A DNA stretch of 64,000 bases from Oceanomicrobium pacificus (GTDB lineage Bacteria; Pseudomonadota; Alphaproteobacteria; Rhodobacterales; Rhodobacteraceae), in assembly GCF_009833495.1 (NCBI RefSeq), contig NZ_WUWG01000001.1:62001-126000 (forward strand). The letters run 5' to 3'. The position numbers and the translations under genes were made by a program. This document shows, one piece after another, positions 36,736 to 45,681 of this stretch. The notes beneath the pieces were generated by a model. The model saw only the letters and a program-made list of their open reading frames with translations. It ran no database searches and was not told the DNA's origin. Every line of letters starts with the position of its first letter. The first letter of the stretch is position 1.

Positions 36736-37764
36736 CTAGCGCAGCCAGAGCCCGTGATTGCGCAACCGCTTGCGCATCATGTCTTCCGGCAGGTCCCGCC
36801 GGCCCTTGAAGAGCCGCCGCGCCTTAGCCCCGCCGCCCTGATAAACGAGCTTCCGGATCGGCTCATGCGGTTTCAGAAGCTTTTTCAGCTTGTTGGGCGC
36901 GCAGATCTCTTCCAGAAGCGCGACCGTTTCATCCGCTTCCCGCGCATAGAGGAGCGGCAGTGTCCGGTAGTGGCAGGTCACAGAACCGTCGAGATAGCCC
37001 GGCGCGAGACTGTCCCGCCCGCCGCCCAGCGCATGGATGACGAGCGGCAGGGTGATCTGGTCGAGCCACGGATAGAGCGCTTGCCCGTCCAGTTCCGGCG
37101 GCGGGTCGTTTTCCACCATCAGCGCCAGTTCGCGGTAGAGCGCGCCGAAGTCCCGCGGGCAGCGGTAGTAGAAGTAACCTGCGTTGAAATAGAGGTAGCG
37201 GCGCCAGTAATCCTCGGGCTGGGACAGGTCGAGCGAACTTTCGAAATCAAGACCGGCGCGGTCATAGAGCGACTTCCAGATGTCCCCGATCTCCGGGCCG
37301 TAGAGGTCCGGCACGGGCCATGTGCCCGACACGCGCGCGGATGCACCGGGCCGGTCGAAGTCGAACGGCACGCCGAGCGGGTCGTCCTGAATGAGCGTAT
37401 CGGTGTCGAGAAACAGGAACGGCTCGCCTTCCGGCAGGATACTGAGGGCCGCAATCTTGTTGCCATGCGGATAGCGCGCGCCGAACGGGTGCGCATCGAA
37501 CGGCACGATCTCGGTGCCGAGATCGACGAGCATCTGCCGCGTCTCGGCATCCGCGATCGACGGGTCCTCGGTCCAGGCGTCGTTCAGCACCGGCTCGGCC
37601 AGAACCACCCTGACGGCACTGTCGGGCGCCCGCGCCTTCAGCGATGCCATAAGCAGGAGCGCCTCATATTGCAGGCGCCCGCCCTGCACCACCGCCAGAA
37701 GCGTGAAGGGCGCGGTCTCGGTTCGGCTTGTCAGGGTGCAATCCTCCTGCCCCATCAGGACCAT
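36736..37764 (-). CDS. Putative glycosyltransferase with a DxD-type motif
   Basis: A 342-residue cytoplasmic protein without a signal peptide. FLFLDTDTLIQDDP near residue 115 resembles the metal/sugar-nucleotide binding DxD of GT-A enzymes (GT8-like), and YLYFNAGYFYYRCPRDFG near residue 195 resembles the acceptor-side FNAG loop of the same group. The C-terminus is strongly basic (KLKKLLKPHEPIRKL, KARRLFKGRRDL), which may bring it to membranes. Start 37764 is the first ATG; 37753-37755 is equally possible. Donor and acceptor are unknown. Confidence 0.65.
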   Translation of the reverse strand: MVLMGQEDCTLTSRTETAPFTLLAVVQGGRLQYEALLLMASLKARAPDSAVRVVLAEPVLNDAWTEDPSIADAETRQMLVDLGTEIVPFDAHPFGARYPHGNKIAALSILPEGEPFLFLDTDTLIQDDPLGVPFDFDRPGASARVSGTWPVPDLYGPEIGDIWKSLYDRAGLDFESSLDLSQPEDYWRRYLYFNAGYFYYRCPRDFGALYRELALMVENDPPPELDGQALYPWLDQITLPLVIHALGGGRDSLAPGYLDGSVTCHYRTLPLLYAREADETVALLEEICAPNKLKKLLKPHEPIRKLVYQGGGAKARRLFKGRRDLPEDMMRKRLRNHGLWLR

Positions 37765-37797
37765 AGACGGACGCGCATCCGCAAGTGATTATCGCGA

Positions 37798-37826
37798 TTG
37801 CGCAGGCCGGTCGCAGCCGCTATAGA
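37798..37826 (+). promoter_or_regulatory. Promoter of tRNA-Arg
   Basis: TTGCGC (37798-37803), a 17-base spacer and TATAGA (37821-37826), ending ten bases before the tRNA 5' end. Confidence 0.7.
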
Positions 37827-37836
37827 AAGCCCCGAC

Positions 37837-37913
<77 letters not shown>

Positions 37914-38001
37914 ATTCCCTAGGAATTCGAGCACCAAAGAACGCGGGTAAACCAGCATCCAGCTCAAAAACCGGGTTGCAAATCTGCGTCATCGACAGAG
38001 C

Positions 38002-38916
38002 TCAATGTCGATTGGTCGCGCCGGATCCAACCATCGCCTGAGCTTCAAACCCCCTCAAACTGCGGCAGGCCATCGGCACGGGTGGTGCGCCGGCGGCGAG
38101 TTCCGGAAACAATTCCTGCAATTCGCTCCGGCTTGCCTCGGGGATGGCGCGCAGGGCCATTTCTCCGGGGTAGAGGGATTCGACAGGCAAGCCCTCGGCC
38201 CAGACGATCTGGTGCGTCCGGCAGGCGAAATGGACGTAGGTGACGGCGCCGTCCGGTTCCGGCCGAGTGATCCGCTCGCCGTCGCACAGATGCACAGCAT
38301 GGGCCAGCACGTCATGGCTGCCGAAACAGAGTTCCGCCCAGGCCGAGCCGATCAGCACCCGATGCTGGGGTGACAGGAATAGCGGGCGCGCGGGACGGCC
38401 CGGCCCGAACCGGTCGGCGGCGATCCGGACCGGCCAAAGCCAGGGTGCTGCCGCGATCCGCCCAGCTTCGAACCTGCGCTCCGCCCGCCAGACAACCGGC
38501 TGGGGACCCGCATCGCGGGTCAGCACCATGTCCCCGACCGAAATCTCCTCGACCCGTCGCAGGCCGTCCGGCGTCGCGATTAATGTGCCCGCGACGAAAC
38601 AGGGCACGGCATCCTCGTCCACCCTGACGCGGACGACCTTGAAGCCGTTATTGCCCTGACCCGGCCCTGTGGAGGCACGTATGACAACGATGATATTGGC
38701 ACCCCCGGGCGGCACATCCGCACCGGGCTCCAGGTTGACCGTCAGGACCCCCAAATCGCTGATCGAAACAGTATAGTCATCCGGCCCCAGCGTTCCGGAA
38801 CTGCTGGAGACAATGAACCAGTCGGCGCCCGTCTTGGACGAAACATACTGGGCGGATGTGCTGTTCTGCCCCGCATCGATGGAAATGGAACTCGGTCCAG
38901 TGATGTTGAGGGCCAT
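38002..38916 (-). CDS. Hint (Hedgehog/intein) domain protein with an N-terminal beta domain
   Basis: A 304-residue protein. Residues 1 to about 105 are Ser/Thr/Gly/Val-rich with alternating hydrophobics (SISIDAGQNSTSAQYVSS, GPDDYTVSISDLGVLTVNLE), suggesting an Ig- or cadherin-like beta sandwich. The Hint domain starts at CFVAGTLIATPDGLRRVEEI with the nucleophilic Cys (about residue 109). VGDMVLTRDAGPQPVVW and LFLSPQHRVLIGS follow, the latter matching the S/TxxH block needed for the N-S acyl shift. No C-terminal intein HN motif or second splice junction is seen, so cleavage rather than splicing is expected. No classical signal peptide is present. Confidence 0.85.
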   Translation of the reverse strand: MALNITGPSSISIDAGQNSTSAQYVSSKTGADWFIVSSSSGTLGPDDYTVSISDLGVLTVNLEPGADVPPGGANIIVVIRASTGPGQGNNGFKVVRVRVDEDAVPCFVAGTLIATPDGLRRVEEISVGDMVLTRDAGPQPVVWRAERRFEAGRIAAAPWLWPVRIAADRFGPGRPARPLFLSPQHRVLIGSAWAELCFGSHDVLAHAVHLCDGERITRPEPDGAVTYVHFACRTHQIVWAEGLPVESLYPGEMALRAIPEASRSELQELFPELAAGAPPVPMACRSLRGFEAQAMVGSGATNRH

Positions 38917-38932
38917 AGCGTCCGCCGTCTTG

Positions 38933-38975
38933 CCGTTCGGTCACGTGGGGACGGTAGGATCATATCACCGAACGG
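38933..38975. repeat. Inverted repeat between the Hint gene and the divergent secreted-protein gene
   Basis: CCGTTCGGT (38933-38941) and ACCGAACGG (38967-38975), perfect 9-base arms 25 bases apart, beginning 17 bases upstream of the Hint-gene ATG. It could be an operator pair or a 5' leader hairpin. Confidence 0.5.
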
Positions 38976-39123
38976 GACCAACCCGAAATGCGGCAGATTT
39001 GCTTCAGATTTGATATGGCCGCATGACAGCCCTATTGGCGCCATAAAAACTTGTGATAAATTTAACAGTGTTCGCGCCGCGTTGGCGCTTTGTGTGACGT
39101 GTAACGAGTATCCGGAGGTTCCC

Positions 39124-39552
39124 ATGGCCAAAGCCATGCCCTTGCCCTGCACCCTTGTGAAACAGACATTCGGTCGCGCTCTTGCCCTGTCGGCACTGGC
39201 GATCTGCGCCCCCGTGGCAGCCATCGCGCAGCCGGTGGCGAGCCCGTCGGAACTGGCCACCGACATATTGCCGGACCGCGCGCCGGAGATGACCTGCCGC
39301 GACGGATCCGCTTTCGAGCCGCTGATCGGCACCGTGGTCATCGGTCGAGACGATGAAGTGCTCGGCATCGTGCAGGATGCCACGCTGGATGCGCGGGGCC
39401 GCGTGGTCGAGATGCGCTTCATGCTCGCCCGTGACTTTGCCGCCGAGCCGACCTGCGGGCTGGTCCGCGTCGATCTGACCGCACAGCCTGTCGACCGCGT
39501 CCAGATCAACCTGCGGGGCACAAGCCTTCAGGCGAAACTCGCCGGGCTCTGA
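39124..39552 (+). CDS. Secreted PRC-barrel-like protein of unknown function
   Basis: The 142-residue precursor has a long signal peptide ending in APVAAIAQ (about residue 34). The mature part contains GTVVIGRDDEVLGIVQDATL followed by RGRVVEMRFMLAR, the look of a PRC-barrel strand set, with two Cys (MTCRDG, PTCGLV) that could form a disulfide. ATG 39124 has GGAGG seven bases upstream; the frame is open further upstream but that sequence is not signal-like. Function unknown. Confidence 0.7.
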   Translation: MAKAMPLPCTLVKQTFGRALALSALAICAPVAAIAQPVASPSELATDILPDRAPEMTCRDGSAFEPLIGTVVIGRDDEVLGIVQDATLDARGRVVEMRFMLARDFAAEPTCGLVRVDLTAQPVDRVQINLRGTSLQAKLAGL

Positions 39553-39567
39553 CGCCCGGCAAGGGCG

Positions 39568-42500
39568 TCAGCCCTGCGACAGGGCCGCCAGTGCCGGATG
39601 GTCCGCCATGTCGGCGCTGTGCAGGCCACCGATCAGGTCGGGCAGGTCCGCTTCTCCACGGTCGTCCAGCGCCGCGCGGTCGGCATAGATGCGGGCCAGC
39701 CAGGCCCGCGCGCCCTGTGCTTCGGCCATGGCGGCTGCCTCGTCGAGCCGTGCCTTCGCGCCCGCATCATGCCCGCGCGCCGCGCACAGCCGGGCGGCAA
39801 CACGCAGAACCTCGGGCCCGTAGCAGAGTTGCTGGTCCGCGCGGCAATCGGCCAGCGCGGGCGCCAGCGCGGCCTCGGCATCTTCCAGTTCACCCGCCTC
39901 GATGAAGGACAGCGCCAGCCCGGCCTCGTGAATGGGTGCGGTCAGGCGCAGACCGGCGCCGCCGAGCATCGCCACAGCCTGCATCTGGTCGGGAAGCGCG
40001 GCTGCGCCGCCTTCGAGCTGGCGGCGGGACAGGGACGCCCATGCCGAACCGGCCAGAAGCCAGAAGGGCTGGCCGAGCGTCTCTGCGAGACCCATCGCGT
40101 CGAGAATATCCGACAGCGCGGCCGGCGGGGGCGTGCCATAGGCATGTGGCGCCTTGGAGAAGATGCGCGTATAGGGTTCCAGCGGTTTCAGGTCGAGCGC
40201 CGCCATGTGCCGGTCGATCTTTTCCGACAGGGACAGGAAGCCGGTATAATTGCCGGTGATCCAGCGGCCATGCGCCCCGAAAAGCTGCGCCAGTTGCAAA
40301 CTGTCCATCTGGTAGACGAGAGCCTGCATCCGGTGGGCATCAAGGTCGTAAAGCGCCGCGGTGCGGGCGAGCATCTTTTCCTGCAATGCGAAATCGCCCG
40401 CGGTGAAGGCCGTGACCGAGGCTGCGCTGCAAGCGAGCACCTCCAGCTCGGGATTGTCCTCCGCGATGGCCTGCATCCGCTCGACCAGCACTTCCGCATC
40501 GCGCTGGTCGCCGCGCACCAGCTTGTGCGCCCAGATGCCCCATGCGGTCTGAAACTCGGCCAGCCCGCCAGCTTCGTGTTTCAGGCTGAGTTGGAGGGCT
40601 CGGTCGAATGCCGCGCCCACGGAATCGTCGTTGAAGCCCCGCGACTGGACGAGCAGATTTCCCTGGCTGACGCGTGTGGTGATTTCCAGCTGTTCGCGCG
40701 CCTGTCCCTGTTCGAGCCGCTCCAGCGCGCCTTCGGCCTGCTCCAGCAGCCGCCCGGCCGCTGCCAGATCGCCCGACATGAGGCTGAGTTGCGAGGCCCC
40801 GTTCAGTGCGGGAATGGCGGCGGCGAAATCCTCCGCCCCGAGCAGGTGGTGCGCGGCGATGCCGGGCGCGGCCGCCAAGCCTTCGGGGTCGATACTGTGA
40901 TAGGCGGCAAGCGCCTTGCCGTGCAAAGCGCGCCGGTCGCGTGAATGGAGCGTCTCCAGCACCGCTTCCTGAATGAGCGCATGGTCGAATGTCACGGTGC
41001 CCTTGGGTCCGGACGCGAAAAGCCGCCGCCGGACCAGTTCGGCGATCTGGCCCTGCACGACCTCCTCGGGCTGGCCGATCATCTCGGCCAGAAGCGCGCT
41101 GCGCAACTCGCCGCCGAGAACGGCCGCTGCCTCGACCAGCGGCTGGGCATCCTCGACCCGGTCGAACCGCTCCAGCAGCGCCTCGATCAGGCTCGGCGGG
41201 ATACCCTGTGCAACGCCTCCTTCGGGACGTTCGAGAACGGCTTGCGTGATATGGCGCAGATAGAGCGGCACGCCGCGCGCCTGCGTCACGATCCGGTCGC
41301 GCACCTCTGCCGGCAGGCGGTTGTCGGCGTCGATATGGGCGACCATCGTGGCCGCATCCTTGGCGTCCAGTTCGGCCAAATCGAGCGTCTCGGCCGCGTC
41401 CCCGCCGAACCCCTCCATCAGTTCGGGGCGGCGGGCGTTCAGGATCAGCACCGGCTTGCTGGCGAGCCCCTCTACCAGATCCCGCATCAGGTCGAACGAG
41501 GCCTGATCGATCCAGTGCCCGTCCTCGATGAAAAGGACAGAGGGTGTGTCGGGCACAAGTTCGAGCATCAGGAGCCGCAGCGCCTCGGTGATCCGCTGGG
41601 CACGGACAAGCGGGGCAAGCGGCGTCGGGTCGAGCCCGAGCAGAAGCGACAGGCCCGGCACCACCGCAGGCGGCGCCCATGCCGCCAGCCGTTCGGCCAG
41701 ATCGGTCGGCGCGTCGCCCGGATGCAGGCCAAGCCGTTCGCGGATCATCCGGCGGAAGGGTGCGAAGCTCTGGAACCGGCGGTGCTGCAACCCGCGCAAT
41801 TCGAGGATCAACCCGTCCGGCACGGTCTGGCGCAGGAACTCGCGCACAAGCGTTGTCTTCCCGAACCCGCCGCGGGCCACCACGTCGAGGAGCACCGGCG
41901 CGCCGCCGGCCGCCCGGTCCCACGCCGCGTTCAGACGGGCCAGATCGCCGCGCCGTCCGATCAGGTCCTGCATGTCCACCGGGCGCTCGACCGGATGAGC
42001 AAACCAGACCTGAAGCGGCTCCGACAGGCCCTTGACCTCCCGCGTGCCGCCCGCGTCGAGCGTCACCCGCGCCGGATCGACCTTGCGCACGATATCCTCG
42101 GCCACGGCCACGCGTCCGGCCCCGGCCAGCGCCTGCAACCGCGCCGCCGTGTTGACCGTATCGCCGATGGCGAGCGCTTCCTGCGCCGGCTTGCCCTCGT
42201 GCATCTCGCCGACCATGGTCCAGCCGGCCGCGATCCCGGCGCTGGCGTTCAGCGCATGGCCGTCTGGCACATCCATGGCCTGCACGGCCCGGATCACGCG
42301 ATCGGCCGCCTGGATGGCCAGCTCCGCGCTGTTCTTTACCGCTTCGGGATAGCCGAAATAGGCCAGCACGCCGTCTCCCATGAACCGGGCGACATAGCCG
42401 CCGGCACTGGTGATGACCTCCTGGCACAGTTGCTGGTAGTGGGACACCATGTCGAACATGGCTTCATTGCCAAGCGCCGCCGTCAGGCTGGTCGACTCCG

Positions 42501-42633
42501 ACAGATCGATGAACAGGACAGTCAGGTAACGTGGCCGCGCCCGTCCGGGGTTGAGCAGCTTGGCGCCACAGATGGAACAAAACCGGTCTTCAGCGCGGAC
42601 CGGGTTGGAGCAGGACGGGCATTCGGCAGTCAA
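39568..42633 (-). CDS. Class III adenylate/guanylate cyclase with zinc ribbon, AAA-type ATPase and TPR-like region
   Basis: A signalling protein of about 1021 residues. Order: double-Cys zinc ribbon (CPSC at 5-8, CSIC at 19-22); class III cyclase domain (about 35-190) with metal Asp in LTVLFIDLSEST, second Asp in RFMGDGVLAYFG and GDTVNTAARL, so probably active; an ATPase domain with Walker A ARGGFGKTTLVREF (about 245) and Walker B-like TPSVLFIEDGHWID; then a long helical repeat region (about 600-1015) like MalT/TPR proteins. The TTG start at 42631-42633 overlaps the stop of the upstream gene; no in-frame ATG precedes the cyclase domain, so TTG is preferred. The input signal is unknown. Confidence 0.85.
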   Translation of the reverse strand: MTAECPSCSNPVRAEDRFCSICGAKLLNPGRARPRYLTVLFIDLSESTSLTAALGNEAMFDMVSHYQQLCQEVITSAGGYVARFMGDGVLAYFGYPEAVKNSAELAIQAADRVIRAVQAMDVPDGHALNASAGIAAGWTMVGEMHEGKPAQEALAIGDTVNTAARLQALAGAGRVAVAEDIVRKVDPARVTLDAGGTREVKGLSEPLQVWFAHPVERPVDMQDLIGRRGDLARLNAAWDRAAGGAPVLLDVVARGGFGKTTLVREFLRQTVPDGLILELRGLQHRRFQSFAPFRRMIRERLGLHPGDAPTDLAERLAAWAPPAVVPGLSLLLGLDPTPLAPLVRAQRITEALRLLMLELVPDTPSVLFIEDGHWIDQASFDLMRDLVEGLASKPVLILNARRPELMEGFGGDAAETLDLAELDAKDAATMVAHIDADNRLPAEVRDRIVTQARGVPLYLRHITQAVLERPEGGVAQGIPPSLIEALLERFDRVEDAQPLVEAAAVLGGELRSALLAEMIGQPEEVVQGQIAELVRRRLFASGPKGTVTFDHALIQEAVLETLHSRDRRALHGKALAAYHSIDPEGLAAAPGIAAHHLLGAEDFAAAIPALNGASQLSLMSGDLAAAGRLLEQAEGALERLEQGQAREQLEITTRVSQGNLLVQSRGFNDDSVGAAFDRALQLSLKHEAGGLAEFQTAWGIWAHKLVRGDQRDAEVLVERMQAIAEDNPELEVLACSAASVTAFTAGDFALQEKMLARTAALYDLDAHRMQALVYQMDSLQLAQLFGAHGRWITGNYTGFLSLSEKIDRHMAALDLKPLEPYTRIFSKAPHAYGTPPPAALSDILDAMGLAETLGQPFWLLAGSAWASLSRRQLEGGAAALPDQMQAVAMLGGAGLRLTAPIHEAGLALSFIEAGELEDAEAALAPALADCRADQQLCYGPEVLRVAARLCAARGHDAGAKARLDEAAAMAEAQGARAWLARIYADRAALDDRGEADLPDLIGGLHSADMADHPALAALSQG

Positions 42634-45518
42634 CTCTTTATCTTTCGCAGTGTATCCCTGAGCTCGAAACTTTGCAGCGGATTGTTGATGGTCGCCGCGC
42701 TTGTCAGGAAGAAACCGCCCAGGGGACTGTCTTTTACCGATGGCGGTTTCAATACGCAGGGCTCGAGCCCGAAGCAATCCGAATAGACTTTAATCTCCAT
42801 GTCAAGGGGCTGAACAAGCGCCTGTCCCAGCGAAAAGTCGTAATATGCGTACTGCCACATCCCCAGTTTGTTCTTGTTGACCATTGCCATTTCATAGGCC
42901 GGGCGGACCCGTGCCATCGGCTCATAGTCCTCCGCCCGCGCCTGCGGGCCGGAAAACTTGAACTCGCAGGAGATGATCGGGCTGCCGTCGCGCGGGTCGC
43001 ACACTTCGTAGCAGGAGGCATCCGAACTCATCCGGGCACGCAATTTCGGGAAGCCGTAGCCGTAGACGCCGAGCAGGATCGGCGGCAAGGCATTCAGGTA
43101 GAGCCGCGTCGGGGTGATAAGCGGCGGCATGTCCTGCAACGCGGGGTCGGTGTGGCGCACATAGGGCACCGCGCAAATGAATTCGAGATAATCCATTCCG
43201 ATGGGAAGCAGGTTCGGCCGCACGTCGCGTTGCCGTCCGAAAAGCAGGATGATCGGATGCTGGTCAGGACCGGTCAGGTCCTGCGGCGCCAGTTCCAGCC
43301 CTTCGGGCAGGAGCTTCTCCACTTCAGCGCGCGGGCGACCCAGCATCACCGTCGGGCCCGTCGTCTGGGCCATGCCATAGGCGCCGGACCATGGGAATTT
43401 CGTGTTCTGCGGACGCAGCGTTGTCAATGTCGGGTAGACGGGCTTCGACTTCGGCATCGCGCCCGGCACTTCGTTTTCGCCGACGATCTTCATGTCGACG
43501 CCGGTCAGCCCCTCGGCCGCGCGCAGACCGGACATGGTCGCGGCCTCGACGCAGCCGGCATTGATGCCGGTATAGGTCCAGTCCCCGGCGAGCCAGAGAT
43601 TGTCAAAGCCGCTTTCGTCGGCCCGCAGCCGTGCAGATGTGGAGCCCGGGGCCGACAGGACATAGCGTTCGTTCGGGTCGATATTGCCGCGGAAATATTG
43701 CGCGTCCCACGCGTCGGCCGCCTTCGTCCCTTTCGGCACGCACAGGCTCGACGGTTTGAACTTCCCCTTGGCGTCATAGGCTTTGGGGAAAAGGAACGCG
43801 CCCTCCTTCTCCATCCAGTCGCGGCAGCGGGCGACGACCTCGGCTTTCACGCGGGCCGGATAGCCGTGATCTGTGAACGGCGGGATAACATCGGGATCGG
43901 CGAGCGGTCCGCAGAAATAGGCGATCGAGCCGGGTTTGTTGTCCTCTGGCCAGTCCTCGGTCGGATCGAGATGGGTCATGTCGGCCCATGTGTTCAGATC
44001 GTCGGCATAGGCGGTGAGGATCGAATCCCCGTGCGGCCAGCCCAGATCCTCCACACTGTCCTTGAACCAGAGCTGGAAGCTCTGCGTGCTGTCGGTCTTG
44101 ACCTTGTCGAACATGCGCTTCCAGCGCGGGTCATTGTCGGCCAGATCCTTGCACAGATAGGGCAGCGCGCCGAGCGAGATGCCGAGGATCACCTCGTCGA
44201 AATCCTGCCCGCGCACCAGATCGCGCCTGGCCTTCGGTTCCCAGTCCGACCACCAGCTTTCCAGATTGATGCCGCGCGTCTTCAGCGCCTCCCCCTCTAC
44301 AATCTGGTCATAGAGCGGGTCGGAGGGCCAGCAATCGAGGTCGCCGACGCGCACGAACGGATCGTAGCTGCCGGATTTCAGCGTCACCTGTCGGTCCATG
44401 GAAATGGTCTCGATGGCGGATTTCCGGGCGTCGAGGCCGAGCGCCGTGACCTTGTGGAAGAATTCGAACTTCACCCCGCGCTGTTCCAGGATGCGGTAGA
44501 AGGGGGTGAAGATCGTGTCGCCCATACCGGCGCGCATCTTGTAGAAAATCGCACCCTTGTAGGTGAAGAAGAGCCGGAAACAGCCCCGAATGAACGTGCC
44601 CGCACCGATGGCACGGTTCTCGTCCGTCGTGCGGCCATGCATGAAGCCGAACGCGTAGTCGTAAATCGCCCGGATCAGGCCGCTGTCGAGCGAGGTGTCC
44701 GACGCCCCGTAGCGTTTCAGGAAGGGGGTGATCTCCTCGTCGTCGATCACGTCGAACCCCTGACGGAACACGTCATTCTCCAGCATCCCGCGCATCACCG
44801 CGAAGCCGAGGTCGAGCATGATGCCCGCGCGGCGCAGGTCGTCGTCGAGATCGGCTTCCAGCCCTTCTTCGTCGGTCAGGATGGTGCGGGCAATATCGCG
44901 GTCGTCGGCCATTTCGACGAAAGAGCGGCCCAGATGCGCGCCGAGACGCACCATGTCCTGCGGGTCGTGGTTGGCGGCGTCCTTGGGCATGGCGGCGACA
45001 TGGGCGTTCAACCGCTGCAGGTCACCGGCCCCGCGCCCGCCGGCCTTCGCCTGTGTCTCGGCCACCTCCGTCAGGAATTTCACCAGCATCTGGAAATATT
45101 CGAAGGGCGACAGGGTGACCCCGTCCGATCCGGGATCCGCATCGTTCATCGGCGGTTCCAGCACCCAGGGCTTCCATTCGCCGTTCACCCTGTCGCCGAG
45201 CGCGATATTATTGTGCGGGATGAAGGCCTCGTCGAAGGAATGGTAGACGCCCGGCGTGCCGTTCAACTCGCCCAGCATCTCCTTCATCACCCGGATCGCA
45301 TTGTCATAGAAGCCCGACCAGACATGGAGCCCATGCTCCTCGATCCGCTGGGCGATGGCCGGGTTCCGGCCGCTCGCGCCCTTGCCGCCGAGACGCCAAC
45401 CCATCTGGTAAACGGTCACCTCGTATTTTTCAGCCGCACCCGGCACCGATGTCAGCGCATATGCGGCCGCCATCGCTCCGACGCCACCGCCCAGAACCGC
45501 GATCTTCTTCTTCGCCAT
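42630..45518 (-). CDS. FAD-dependent oxidoreductase fused to an acetoacetate-decarboxylase-like domain
   Basis: A 962-residue protein. Residues 1 to about 690 are an amine-oxidase/phytoene-desaturase-type flavoprotein: KKIAVLGGGVGAMAAAYAL (FAD fold), YQMGWRLGGKGASGRN and, near the end, NLWLAGDWTYTGINAGCVEA (second FAD-binding block). Residues about 730-930 resemble the acetoacetate decarboxylase superfamily: VMLGRPRAEVEKLLPEGL, DYLEFICAVPYVRH, GVYGYGFPKLRARM. No signal peptide or membrane helix. The substrate is unknown; carotenoid- or terpenoid-like chemistry is only suggested by the first half. The stop overlaps the TTG start of the cyclase gene. Confidence 0.75.
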   Translation of the reverse strand: MAKKKIAVLGGGVGAMAAAYALTSVPGAAEKYEVTVYQMGWRLGGKGASGRNPAIAQRIEEHGLHVWSGFYDNAIRVMKEMLGELNGTPGVYHSFDEAFIPHNNIALGDRVNGEWKPWVLEPPMNDADPGSDGVTLSPFEYFQMLVKFLTEVAETQAKAGGRGAGDLQRLNAHVAAMPKDAANHDPQDMVRLGAHLGRSFVEMADDRDIARTILTDEEGLEADLDDDLRRAGIMLDLGFAVMRGMLENDVFRQGFDVIDDEEITPFLKRYGASDTSLDSGLIRAIYDYAFGFMHGRTTDENRAIGAGTFIRGCFRLFFTYKGAIFYKMRAGMGDTIFTPFYRILEQRGVKFEFFHKVTALGLDARKSAIETISMDRQVTLKSGSYDPFVRVGDLDCWPSDPLYDQIVEGEALKTRGINLESWWSDWEPKARRDLVRGQDFDEVILGISLGALPYLCKDLADNDPRWKRMFDKVKTDSTQSFQLWFKDSVEDLGWPHGDSILTAYADDLNTWADMTHLDPTEDWPEDNKPGSIAYFCGPLADPDVIPPFTDHGYPARVKAEVVARCRDWMEKEGAFLFPKAYDAKGKFKPSSLCVPKGTKAADAWDAQYFRGNIDPNERYVLSAPGSTSARLRADESGFDNLWLAGDWTYTGINAGCVEAATMSGLRAAEGLTGVDMKIVGENEVPGAMPKSKPVYPTLTTLRPQNTKFPWSGAYGMAQTTGPTVMLGRPRAEVEKLLPEGLELAPQDLTGPDQHPIILLFGRQRDVRPNLLPIGMDYLEFICAVPYVRHTDPALQDMPPLITPTRLYLNALPPILLGVYGYGFPKLRARMSSDASCYEVCDPRDGSPIISCEFKFSGPQARAEDYEPMARVRPAYEMAMVNKNKLGMWQYAYYDFSLGQALVQPLDMEIKVYSDCFGLEPCVLKPPSVKDSPLGGFFLTSAATINNPLQSFELRDTLRKIKS

Positions 45519-45625
45519 CGAATGCCCCTTTTGCTGTTGCGGGGCACTCTACCGCAACGCGATCCGATGTGAACAGAATTGGTTAACCATTTGACGCCGC
45601 GAGGGACCGCGCCGGTGCTGGCAGC

Positions 45626-45655
45626 AAAAAGGCCGGTCCGCCACGCGAACCGGCC
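45626..45655 (-). terminator. Intrinsic terminator of the small membrane protein gene
   Basis: On the minus strand GGCCGGTTCGC-GTG-GCGGACCGGCC (one mismatch) is followed by TTTTT (45630-45626). It lies 26 bases after the stop at 45682 and insulates the FAD/cyclase operon from upstream transcription. Confidence 0.85.
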
Positions 45656-45681
45656 CTGCGCAGGTCAGAAGACCTATTCGA

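Noticed and set aside
42672-45572. A roughly 960-codon open frame on the plus strand
   Set aside because: Antisense to the FAD oxidoreductase gene, which has clear motifs; the plus-strand translation has none.
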